Assembly (NCBI RefSeq): GCF_000281045.1
Contig: NW_008246073.1
Location: forward strand, 82,220-131,330
Direction: 5' to 3'
Length of the DNA stretch: 49,111 nt
Source of the DNA: Saprolegnia diclina VS20
Taxonomy: Eukaryota > Oomycota > Saprolegniomycetes > Saprolegniales > Saprolegniaceae
Shown in pieces: positions 36,213-45,365 of the stretch. Within the stretch, counting starts at the first letter, position 1; each line of letters begins with the position of its first letter. Below the pieces are notes generated by a model. That model worked only from the letters and a program-made list of their open reading frames with translations, was not told the DNA's origin and searched no databases. A program made the position numbers and the translations under genes.

Positions 36213-37148
36213 CTATTGTAGGGACGGCGCTGAGCGCCGCGGAAGGAGTGTGAATCGGAGACCGACGCCCGAGGCGCCAAAGGCCGGACACAGCGTCTTG
36301 CCAAAGACATTGCGAAAGGCGATGCCGAGATACTCGCGGTTGCGGTAAAAGCTTAGCGTCCCCCGGTCCACGTCAAACTCGACGCCGAGCACTTCGCCGT
36401 TGACGCATTTGGGGCCGTACGCTTCGGAAGTCATGTGCACCTTCTGGCCCGAGGCGACAGCGACGCCGTAAAACAAGCCCGTGCTCGTCACGCTGGTATT
36501 CAACGGCATGTCGGTCGTGCCAATGCCGACAAATAGTCCGTCGCCGCCTATGGTTTCGTCCAGGCGCACTTCCCAATAGGCGATGCCGGATCGCAGCGCG
36601 TCTTTGGCGACCACTGCGCACACGCCACGGGCAACCTGCACGATGGATGGCAGTGTGAGCTGGGACGATGCATGCAGCGTCTCGGACGCGGGAATGCACT
36701 TGCTTGGCTCGAGCGTAGTCTTGTCGCAGGGTCTCGTGTCCAAGTGCAGCGCCAGCGCCATCTTGCCGAGCTGCAGTAGCGGCGCGATTACCACAAGCAG
36801 CGGCTGCAGTGATCGAAAGATACATGGGTTGCTATCCGTCAACCGATGCCGACCACCGACGGTTGGCTGCAGCACCGAAATGGTCTCGGGAAAAAGAGGC
36901 TCGCCCAGCGCCTTGATGATGCAAGCTCGGAGGTCGTTGAGCGAGCAGTCGAGCGCCACGTTCACGTCAAAGTGGCGCACCTTGGACGTGAGGCAGGTGG
37001 CCCGGAAGGTATGGCGCGGTGCCACATCGCTGGCGCGCATGTAGCCGCGACCCCACGGCAGTACGACAGCAGTTCGTGAGGCGTCGGGCGACGGCGCGGC
37101 TGCTTCGAGAGCACCGAGTCCGTACGGAGTAGCCACTGCAAGCACCAT
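36213..37148 (-). CDS. SPRY-domain protein
   Basis: A single exon of 311 residues; the start chosen is the first ATG in frame (MVLAVATPYGLGALEAAAP). The C-terminal half is a SPRY domain: IAYWEVRLDETIGGDGLFVG (about 185-205), GLFYGVAV, then NGEVLGVEFDVDRGTLSFYR and FRNVFGKTLCPAFG. SPRY domains are protein-interaction modules in ubiquitin ligase adaptors, channel regulators and innate sensors. Residues about 55-130 (VALDCSLNDLRACIIKALG) could be a ubiquitin-like fold, but that is uncertain. The frame is open for about 28 codons before the ATG and still looks protein-like (GYPAGFVRL), so an upstream exon may be missing. Its 5' end abuts the protease palindrome. Confidence 0.75.
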   Translation of the reverse strand: MVLAVATPYGLGALEAAAPSPDASRTAVVLPWGRGYMRASDVAPRHTFRATCLTSKVRHFDVNVALDCSLNDLRACIIKALGEPLFPETISVLQPTVGGRHRLTDSNPCIFRSLQPLLVVIAPLLQLGKMALALHLDTRPCDKTTLEPSKCIPASETLHASSQLTLPSIVQVARGVCAVVAKDALRSGIAYWEVRLDETIGGDGLFVGIGTTDMPLNTSVTSTGLFYGVAVASGQKVHMTSEAYGPKCVNGEVLGVEFDVDRGTLSFYRNREYLGIAFRNVFGKTLCPAFGASGVGLRFTLLPRRSAPSLQ

Positions 37149-37544
37149 GCTCGGAAAGCCCACAAATGCGACATTATCGTTTCGCAACCGGACAAAGCCG
37201 GCCGGATAACCAACCTTGGCGCCATTTCGCAGTCAGCGCGACCCTTCGTTGCGTCTTCTCTCAGTATTCCCTCAAAATGCTCCTCAAGACTGGTTTTAGG
37301 CTGCTTGTCATCCAACCATTGCAGCACCAATGCGCGCGTCTGGTGTGATGTCCACTGCACTGGTCTGATCAGAGTTCGAGCTCCCAGAGCTCCAGAGGCA
37401 CTCGAATAATCACCTTGTATCAGATCACCAACTGCTTTGCAGACTCCAACTGCACCAGAACGAGATATACACGCGAATGGCTGGAATTTCATTGTTAGAC
37501 GACGACGTTGGACATGTACCGCGCCGTAGAGATCGCGAGGACGA

Positions 37545-38184
37545 NNNNNNNNNNNNNNNNNNNNNNNNNNNNNNNNNNNNNNNNNNNNNNNNNNNNNNNN
37601 NNNNNNNNNNNNNNNNNNNNNNNNNNNNNNNNNNNNNNNNNNNNNNNNNNNNNNNNNNNNNNNNNNNNNNNNNNNNNNNNNNNNNNNNNNNNNNNNNNNN
37701 NNNNNNNNNNNNNNNNNNNNNNNNNNNNNNNNNNNNNNNNNNNNNNNNNNNNNNNNNNNNNNNNNNNNNNNNNNNNNNNNNNNNNNNNNNNNNNNNNNNN
37801 NNNNNNNNNNNNNNNNNNNNNNNNNNNNNNNNNNNNNNNNNNNNNNNNNNNNNNNNNNNNNNNNNNNNNNNNNNNNNNNNNNNNNNNNNNNNNNNNNNNN
37901 NNNNNNNNNNNNNNNNNNNNNNNNNNNNNNNNNNNNNNNNNNNNNNNNNNNNNNNNNNNNNNNNNNNNNNNNNNNNNNNNNNNNNNNNNNNNNNNNNNNN
38001 NNNNNNNNNNNNNNNNNNNNNNNNNNNNNNNNNNNNNNNNNNNNNNNNNNNNNNNNNNNNNNNNNNNNNNNNNNNNNNNNNNNNNNNNNNNNNNNNNNNN
38101 NNNNNNNNNNNNNNNNNNNNNNNNNNNNNNNNNNNNNNNNNNNNNNNNNNNNNNNNNNNNNNNNNNNNNNNNNNNNNNNNNNNN
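37545..38184. other. Assembly gap (N run)
   Basis: 640 N bases remove the 3' 40% of the first protease copy, including its active-site His and Asn and its tail. By alignment to the other arm it covers about 580 bp there. Near-identical copies probably defeated the assembly. Confidence 0.95.
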
Positions 38185-38951
38185 AGCGCGCTCTCGCCTT
38201 GGATGTTGACCGTGGACCCGATGCTGAGCTTGGTCTTGCGGCACGACGTCTTGCACTGGCCGTTCTGGCCCGTCGACCCCGACGTGTACGGGTAGTCGGC
38301 TTCGGTGCAGATGCCGTTGGCCGAGATGTAGTCGAGCGCCTTCCAAGGCCAGCCGCCCTGGCAGCCTTCGCCCGAGCTCGAGTCGCAGCTCACGAGTTGC
38401 TGCTCCGAGAGGTCGAGGAGCGACCCCGTCGCGAGACAGTGCGCCTGCTCGGCCACGGCCACCGACGAGAACGTCCAGCACGACCCGCAGTTGCCCTGGT
38501 TCTTCACGGACGGGTTGCACTTGTCGGCGCTCCAGTCGATGCCAGCCGCTTCGGCCTGCTCGATCGTCAAGTCGCGGGCGACCGTGTCGGCGCGCAAGCG
38601 GCGCTCGGGCTGACCACGAGCGAACGACCCCTTGACGTACTCGGCAAACTCCTTCTCCGTCAAGAGCACGAACGGGTTGTTGGTCGAGAAGCGCGCCTCG
38701 GGGTGGTCGATGTTGAGCTGGTCCACGATCTTCTTGGTGGCCGCGAAGCGGACGATCTCGTCATCCGACACGTCCAGAGACTCTTGGTTGCTGCTGGGCT
38801 TGGCCAGGCCTTGCTCGATCGCGACTTTGCCGGCTTCCGTCGCCTTCCACGCCAACACTTCGGTGGCGAGCGTGGCGCGCTCGTCGTTGCTGAGCTGCAT
38901 CGCCGCCGCCGACGTCGCGGCGAGGGCCATCGTGACAAAGGCGGTCTTCAT
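38185..38951 (-). CDS. Papain-like cysteine protease, copy 1 (3' end in gap)
   Basis: Only the first 255 codons are visible; the rest falls in the N run. The visible part is nearly identical to copies 2 and 3: signal peptide (MKTAFVTMALAATSAAA), propeptide, the start of the mature enzyme at AGIDWSADKCNP, and the active-site NQGNCGSCW with Gln152 and Cys158. It shares EIVRFA with copy 3 where copy 2 has EIIRFA. The flanking sequence beyond the gap matches the downstream flank of copy 2, so its hidden tail is probably copy-2 type. It is transcribed away from copy 2 across a 1.49-kb shared upstream region. Confidence 0.85.
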
Positions 38952-40436
38952 GGTTGTGGTGGTGGTAGTGGTGTCGGAGACGACGCGAGTTGGAAAATGA
39001 GCCGATCGAAACGCAAGATCGAGCGAGGCGCCTCGAGACGGCGATGCCGTTGCGCGATCCGTGGTGCGTGAGGCAGGGCTAGGTCTCGAACATGGGACAT
39101 CTCTGTCTGAGTCGAGGAAGCAGAATCAGATTATGAAGGTTAAGAAGGACCGTTGTTTTGTGCATGAGCAACGGACGGGAATGCGTTCGTTTGCGTAGTT
39201 AGGTACTATGGGCTCAGAAATAGTTGCTTTCATGCTTGGTCAGAGCGCTCGACGAGGAGCCCAAACGAATCATCTGTGTTGCGTTCGCTGGCGAATTGAC
39301 TAGCGTGGGATATTGGTAGTTGGGTGAACTCAGATGCGACCAGCGTCAATGATGAAGTCGTCCACACATCGTAGAACCTCAAAGCACGAGTGAAGATGCA
39401 CACCCACAAATCTGAATCGACGACTTCGCAAAGCCTTGAATGTTGCGCGCCGCTGCTTTTATAACACTTTGGGCGGAGAGAACGTGAACTATTTTGTACT
39501 CTAGTATAGCCTCGTCAACGGGTGATCAAATCCCGTGCCCCACTGGCATACACAGACCATGTATTACCCATTCGTCGCATCTCACGCTGGGGACGATTCT
39601 AACAATTCGTTAAAAGCTGCCAATACCGCTGTTGTCGAGCGCTCTTCAACGCCTGTCGTCGACTCAGATGAGCGATGACGGATGCCGCAAACGAAAAAGA
39701 TAACGCGGCAAGACCACTGTCTTAAATCCACCGGCGCGCGTTTCGTAGACGCTGCCAAAGTCACAAGCCAACGCCAGTGATCTAGAGTGGGATCTGTGAC
39801 GTTACGATCTGAGTTGGTGGACCTGCGTCTGAGTTCATCAGATGGGCGCTTCCCACGAACAATACACAGTACCTGGCATATTGTCAAAGACACTGCAAAT
39901 AGTGCACTTTTATATTCGGTTTGCAAGTGGGTTCCACTTCTGTACCTTCCCAATAGTTGCCACGTCGTTTGCGAAACCCGCTTCCTCAGAAATGTTGACT
40001 CGGCAAAGAGAGTCGCTATTCCCAGTCATATCTGACTAGGGCCTCGCCAGACTAGCTAGGGCTTCATCTGAGTTGCTAGTCATAACAGTGAGCTTATCAA
40101 TGTGCACTAGCGAGTTCAAGCAATATCGGAAAGTAACGTCCTCAAATGTAGATTTACTATCAAACAACATCGGTTCCCTTCCGCATCCTCTCCCAACCTA
40201 TGCACACTAGCAATGCATTCCCGAAAGTGGAGACCTTCCCAAGATTCTAAATCTGAGCCGCGTTTCACCCACTAAACTCAGACAGAGATGTCCCATGTTC
40301 GAGACCTAGCCCTGCCTCACGCACCACGGATCGCGCGACGGCATCGCCGTCTCGAGGCGCCTCGCTCGACCTTGCGTTTCGATCGGCTCATTTTCCAACT
40401 CGCGTCGTCTCCGACACCACTACCACCACCACAACC
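38952..40436. promoter_or_regulatory. Divergent protease promoter region rich in TCTGAGT
   Basis: This region lies between the start codons of protease copies 1 and 2. The outer about 160 bp on each side are inverted copies of each other; the central 39113-40275 is unique. The heptamer TCTGAGT/ACTCAGA occurs at 39106, 39328, 39662, 39808, 39828, 40067 and 40276, far more often than chance (about 0.2 expected). The same heptamer recurs upstream of copy 3. It is AT-richer than coding DNA and no gene was recognised in it. Confidence 0.5.
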
Positions 40437-41894
40437 ATGAAGACCGCCTTTGTCACGATGGCCCTCGCCGCGACGTCGGCGGCGGCGATGCAGCTCAGCA
40501 ACGACGAGCGCGCCACGCTCGCCACCGAAGTGTTGGCGTGGAAGGCGACGGAAGCCGGCAAAGTCGCGATCGAGCAAGGCCTGGCCAAGCCCAGCAGCAA
40601 CCAAGAGTCTCTGGACGTGTCGGACGACGAGATCATCCGCTTCGCGGCCACCAAGAAGATCGTGGACCAGCTCAACATCGACCACCCCGAGGCGCGCTTC
40701 TCGACCAACAACCCGTTCGTGCTCTTGACGGAGAAGGAGTTTGCCGAGTACGTCAAGGGGTCGTTCGCTCGTGGCCAGCCCGAGCGCCGCTTGCGCGCCG
40801 ACACGGTCGCCCGCGACTTGACGATCGAGCAGGCCGAAGCGGCTGGCATCGACTGGAGCGCCGACAAGTGCAACCCGTCCGTGAAGAACCAGGGCAACTG
40901 CGGGTCGTGCTGGACGTTCTCGTCGGTGGCCGTGGCCGAGCAGGCGCACTGTCTCGCGACGGGGTCGCTCCTCGACCTCTCGGAGCAGCAACTCGTGAGC
41001 TGCGACTCGAGCTCGGGCGAAGGCTGCCAGGGCGGCTGGCCTTGGAAGGCGCTCGACTACATCTCGGCCAACGGCATCTGCACCGAAGCCGACTACCCGT
41101 ACACGTCAGGGTCGACGGGCCAGAACGGCCAGTGCAAGACGTCGTGCCGCAAGACCAAGCTCAGCATCGGGTCCACGGTCAACATCCAAGGCGAGAGCGC
41201 GCTCCAGTCGGCGCTCGACAAGCAGGCCGTCCAGGTCATCGTCGAGGCCGGCAACAACGTCTGGAAGAACTACCAGAGCGGCGTCGTCAAGTCGTGCCCT
41301 GGCTCGCAGTCGGACCACGCCGTGCTCGCGGTCGGCTACGGCACGCTCAGCGGCGTCAACCACTTCAAGATCAAGAACTCGTGGGGCACGTCGTGGGGCG
41401 CCGGTGGCTACATCTACTTGCAGCGCGGCGTCGGCAGCAACGGCATGTGCAACGTCGCCGAGCACCCGTCGTACCCCGAGATCAACACGACGCCGACGCC
41501 GACGTCGCAAGACCCGACCGATGGCCCGACCGATAGCCCGTCGCCGTCGACCAAGACGCCGTCCCCGACCACCAAGAGCCCGTCGCCGACCACCAAGACC
41601 CCTGTGCCGACCACGAAGAAGCCCAACAAGTGCCACGGCTGCACGGGGTGCTACTACCCGGATGGCGACGAGTGCTACAACGACTATGACGCCGAGTCGT
41701 GCCAAGACTTGAGCTGGGACTACGGCACCATCTGGTGCGGCAACTAGGCGCCAACACGGTCGTCGTATGTGTGTGCACACAATTCGTCCTCGCGATCTCT
41801 ACGGCGCGGTACATGTCCAACGTCGTCGTCTAACAATGAAATTCCAGCCATTCGCGTGTATATCTCGTTCTGGTGCAGTTGGAGTCTGCAAAGC
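40276..41894 (+). repeat. Right arm of large inverted repeat
   Basis: This is the reverse complement partner of 37434-39112 and carries protease copy 2 with its upstream and downstream flanks. The inner boundary at ACTCAGA (40276) mirrors the TCTGAGT at 39106-39112. The arms are separated by 1,163 bp. Confidence 0.85.
40437..41747 (+). CDS. Secreted papain-like cysteine protease, copy 2
   Basis: An intronless gene of 436 residues in peptidase family C1A. Signal peptide 1-17; propeptide about 18-136; mature start near AGIDWSADK. The catalytic set is complete: Gln152 and Cys158 (NQGNCGSCW), His294 (SDHAVLAVGYG), Asn314 (KNSWGTSWG). Disulfide-type Cys pairs such as GCQGGWPWKA are present. After SYP347 comes a Pro/Thr/Ser linker with PSPTTKTP-like repeats (about 350-395). 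An eight-Cys tail follows (CHGCTGCYYPDGDECYND ... YGTIWCGN), perhaps for wall or glycan binding, although no named family is recognised. It is secreted, and a digestive or host-directed role is plausible for an oomycete but is an inference. The body is nearly identical to copies 1 and 3; the linker and tail differ from copy 3. Confidence 0.95.
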   Translation: MKTAFVTMALAATSAAAMQLSNDERATLATEVLAWKATEAGKVAIEQGLAKPSSNQESLDVSDDEIIRFAATKKIVDQLNIDHPEARFSTNNPFVLLTEKEFAEYVKGSFARGQPERRLRADTVARDLTIEQAEAAGIDWSADKCNPSVKNQGNCGSCWTFSSVAVAEQAHCLATGSLLDLSEQQLVSCDSSSGEGCQGGWPWKALDYISANGICTEADYPYTSGSTGQNGQCKTSCRKTKLSIGSTVNIQGESALQSALDKQAVQVIVEAGNNVWKNYQSGVVKSCPGSQSDHAVLAVGYGTLSGVNHFKIKNSWGTSWGAGGYIYLQRGVGSNGMCNVAEHPSYPEINTTPTPTSQDPTDGPTDSPSPSTKTPSPTTKSPSPTTKTPVPTTKKPNKCHGCTGCYYPDGDECYNDYDAESCQDLSWDYGTIWCGN

Positions 41895-43029
41895 GGGTTG
41901 GTGAAGCTGTTGGTGATCTGGTGCCAGACATTAGTTTTGTAGTGCCTTTATGGCAACGATGGCTACACTTGTCGTGAGTCTCTGACGCCGCTCGTTTGGA
42001 TTAATTTATAAAATCAAGACCGCGGAGGGCGACGCTTCTAGCATACCAAAATGGGAATAAGAAAAAGACTGCAGGTAAAGAGTAGAGAGGATCGATCTAC
42101 GTACGGGCGATGGGGGGCCGCTTCGAGCGCGAGCGACGTTGGCATTTCGAGATGGTTGATCGATGCGTCGGGTACCACCTCCGACAACTATATCAGACCA
42201 CTTGTCGGGAAGGATCCAAGGCGACGCAACGATGGAATATGCGACCATGGACGGTGTCGGAATGGCGTCGGAAGGGTAAACGTCGGGGGTGTCGCCGGTC
42301 GTGCGTAAGCGGCAATGAGCTACCGCCAATCCACTATGAAGCGTGTACGAGGAGAGCTCTCGGCAGTTGTACGCGCGTCCTGGGACGCCCCGACGATACC
42401 GCAGACCAGTGGGATCTCGTTATAGCGCGGGTATCTTCCGCAACTATACGCCCTGAGTCTGTATATTGAGGCTCAAGAAGACGACGCACTGTGGAGCTCG
42501 TGGGCGATGATGCGGCGCTGGAGTGGGCGCTTCATGTGCAATGAGCATAATGGGGCGGCCTGAACCGAGAAAGAACTGCCAAAACACTACTTTTTGCTGG
42601 CAACCCCTGGCATTTTTAGTCACTTGCAAAAATGTCAAATAACGTCAAAATTACCGAATCTGTCCACCCTGGGTCTAGAACCATCTCTTGGTCAACTGGA
42701 GGATCGTGGTTCTCATAGTTAACAATCTTCTTTGACGATGACAGCGCACTTGGTCCCGTGCCCACCGACTGGCGCGACTTCCCGACGTGGCTGCTGACGT
42801 TCTTGTCTGTCGCCGTCACGCGCGGTCTGGACGCGTACTTTACGGCGCCAAACTCGATGTGTACACACTCGTATCACGGCAGCTCAGATGGTCACCTTCA
42901 AGATGCCGCTCGCCGAGCTCCGCGCCAACGATGTGCGCGATGCAAAGCAGCTGCTGCTCACTGCTGTCGACGGCGCGATCTCCGAGAAGGTGTAGCACGG
43001 TGTTGGCGGGCTGTACGACATGTGGATGC

Positions 43030-43084
43030 GCCTTTGCACCCTTGCCTGCAACCATGATAGGCTTGCAGGCAACGGTGCAAAGGC
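43030..43084. repeat. 22-bp stem hairpin
   Basis: The left arm 43030-43051 (starts GCCTTTGCACC) pairs with the right arm 43063-43084 at 21 of 22 positions around an 11-nt loop. No terminator T-run or tRNA fold is evident. It may be a remnant of an inverted-repeat element. Confidence 0.75.
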
Positions 43085-43817
43085 ACATTCACAAGCGTCG
43101 TAGGGCGACGACAGAAGAGCCAGACGAGCCCCCGCGCCGCCGCCTGCGCAGCCACGGCCCGGCGAGCGAAAGAAGAAGAAGAAGGAGATTGCTAGTCTCT
43201 ACGTATGCGAAGTCTTTGTGTAATTATGGAGATAACGCGAAACAAGCTCGAATACAGCTCTGCGTGCGTGCTTGACGCCGGTGGAACAGGGATAGTTTCG
43301 TGCGGAACGCGTGAAGCACGCGTGAAGCAGTGTTTTTGTCCAAGGCCAAGCAATTGCGCCTTCTTGAGCCGCTTCGCCGGACCGCCATCTCGCTTAAGAT
43401 GGCGGCGCAGTCAGCTCGCTAAATTCTGCAAGGCGTATCCACAATGATCGAAGACCAAGCCAACAGGCTCGTTTGCAATTTGCTCGTCCAGCTCCATTCC
43501 TCGTAGCTACAGTGTACATCACGCATTTAGACCCACCCACCAGTCTTTTCTTGGACGGCGGCGAACCCCAACACGGACTCTGTTCGTCTTCCCATGCACT
43601 TGCGCTTTAGCCTCGGGGACGAAAGCCGATGTACCTGGCGGCGGCTTTGTACTGAAGCGTTGCCTCCTCGTGCACGCCGCGTGGCAGTAGGGACGGCTGG
43701 GAATGTGATGTGGCGCTCTGGCGCACAGTCTTGCTGTAGCATGTAGTGACTCGGATGCTTGCCACCAGGGCATGCTTCGATGCGCTGTTGGATTGGTCGC
43801 CCATCGGCCCAACTCAA

Positions 43818-43969
43818 CACAACACTGCTCGACAGCTGAAATCCGCCTTTAGGACGCTAGAGACGTCGCCCAATCGCCGTTGGGCTAGGATCTACTCGGC
43901 CTAACACACCACAACACTGCTCAACAACTGAAATCCGCCTTTAGGACGCTAGAGACGTCGCCCAATCGC
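43818..43969. repeat. Tandem duplication of about 92 bp
   Basis: A roughly 60-bp block containing GAAATCCGCCTTTAGGACGC and AGACGTCGCCCAATCGC occurs twice with a 92-bp period and only a few differences. The second copy leads directly into the ATTGG motifs upstream of the coiled-coil gene. Confidence 0.8.
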
Positions 43970-43971
43970 TA

Positions 43972-43995
43972 GATTGGTTTCATTGGTCGAAATGT
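43972..43995 (+). promoter_or_regulatory. Tandem CCAAT-type sites before coiled-coil gene
   Basis: GATTGGTTT at 43972 is followed at once by CATTGGTCGAAATGT at 43981, 140-155 bp before the start codon at 44136. They match the motif seen upstream of several other genes in the window. Confidence 0.4.
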
Positions 43996-44135
43996 GATGC
44001 AGCCTTTCATTCGGCATTTGCCGATTGCATCAATTTACGGATATTCTGTTGGTATCCGGCGTTATAAATTGCGGCAGATGCCGAAATAACGGTATTTTGG
44101 ATCATCATTTTCAGATCGGATCGCGAGGGACGGCG

Positions 44136-45365
44136 ATGGACATGGCGGCCCAAGAGGGAAATGTTCGACCCGCGACGACCCATGAGAAGAAGGGTACGAA
44201 GATCATGGAGATATCTCCGAGGTAGACGTCGACGCATGTGATCCCAGACGAGCTCTATGGGGTGGATGACGTGGACGCTGTCGCCCAGCGATGTCGGATG
44301 CTCGAGGCCGAGGCGGTACTTGGAGACGTATACGTTCCATGCGCGAACGAATGTGTAGATGCACCGGGTCTTGAAGCAGCAAGAGGTCCGAGCTCGGATC
44401 CGCTCCTTTCGACTTGCTATCGCTCGGGCCGAGGTCGAGCACGACAAAGTACGAGGATGCGAGGCCAAGTACAACCTGAGCTCATTCTGCTCAAGACAAG
44501 CGAAGACGTAAAGGCCTTGAAGGGGCGGTACTACGACGCAAGGTACGGACGAGCTTGCACGGGGCAGGTGTTGAGAACGCTTGTAGACGGTCTTTTGTGG
44601 GCTTGGTGCCAGCCTACTCCCTCGAGGCGGAGACAGTACGTCAACAAACGACCTGCCGGTGGTCTACGCGCTAATATTGCAGATGATCGAGGACATTCTC
44701 GACTTGGCCGACAAGCCCAAGACTTTGCAAGGTACGCAGTATCATCTTTACTCTTAAGACCATCCATCGATGCCATGTAGCGGAGCTCGACGCCGTGCGC
44801 ACCAAGAAACTCGAGCTACAGCAGCAAGTACCGTGCTCCTTGCCATGCATCTTGTGCAATGCAACTTTCTTTAGCTTCTCCTGCAAGAGAAGAATTGGAC
44901 AGCGCTTACGAAACTCAGTTCGGGTCAGGCTCATCGCGTCGTGTCGCTCGAGAAGGAGATCCATGACCTTGAAGCGGAGATGACGCACATGGACGAGCAG
45001 TGCCACATGTCCCGCATGAGCCACCAAGACTGGATGAACAAGATCCAAGCGATTCGTGATCAGGTGTCTCCCATTAATTGTTTCCATTGAGATCTCAACC
45101 ACCACATTGTGCCCAGGAAGCGCGAGTGAAGAAGCAGGCGTCGCGGCGTACCAAGTTGGCACCCCACACGACCAAAGCGACACAGTCCAAGTCGACACGC
45201 AACGTGACATCGCCGTACACCAAGTCGCCACTCCGACGTCGCGGCTCCCGTGCAGTTGAGCACACGACCGCCGCCGACCTCATCGAGTCCCTCCAAAAGC
45301 GGCGCTACACACCGGTACCGTCAAGCCCTCGCAAGCCCAAGAAACTCGACGACGAAGGCTATTAG
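44136..45365 (+). CDS. Coiled-coil protein, nine exons, function unknown
   Basis: Exons 44136-44193, 44248-44315, 44359-44448, 44496-44542, 44587-44635, 44683-44731, 44781-44827, 44875-45063 and 45117-45365 give 281 residues. The eight introns are 43-54 nt, and several exons are only 47-49 nt, as small as the introns. The spliced product is almost all alpha-helix with heptads ([36 protein letters not shown]). A basic Ser/Pro-rich tail follows ([29 protein letters not shown]) with possible proline-directed kinase sites. No signal or membrane segment. I do not recognise the family; cytoskeletal or kinetochore-like coils look similar. Its TAG overlaps the stop codon of the convergent CFAP299 gene. 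Confidence 0.65.

Larger units (their letters stand above)
37434..39112 (-). repeat. Left arm of large inverted repeat
   Basis: This arm of about 1.68 kb matches the reverse complement of 40276-41894 through the protease gene, its upstream 160 bp and its downstream about 100 bp. The outer boundary is at a TTGCAGAC stretch and the inner one at TCTGAGT. A 640-base N run lies inside it. The arm is about 60 bp longer than its partner as assembled, which could reflect gap size or linker length. Confidence 0.85.
41748..44135. other. Gene-poor stretch with decayed fragments and repeats
   Basis: No complete gene was recognised. Short coding-like stretches (for example VPTDWRDFPTWLLTFL near 42757 and MVTFKMPLAELRANDVRDAK near 42891) may be gene remnants. 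A 22-bp hairpin (43030-43084) and a 92-bp tandem duplication (43818-43969) are listed separately. Two ATTGG motifs near 43972-43995 probably belong to the promoter of the next gene. Confidence 0.35.

Noticed and set aside
39582-39953. 123-codon minus-strand frame in the palindrome centre
   Set aside because: It has no recognisable features and lies in AT-richer regulatory DNA; chance is more likely.
42006-42469. Overlapping frames on both strands near 42.0-42.5 kb
   Set aside because: No family features, poor composition and no splice partners.
43519-43812. Minus-strand stretch with LQQDCAPE, resembling the QQD motif of Tc1/mariner transposases
   Set aside because: The match is a few residues only, with no other transposase motif and no inverted ends found.
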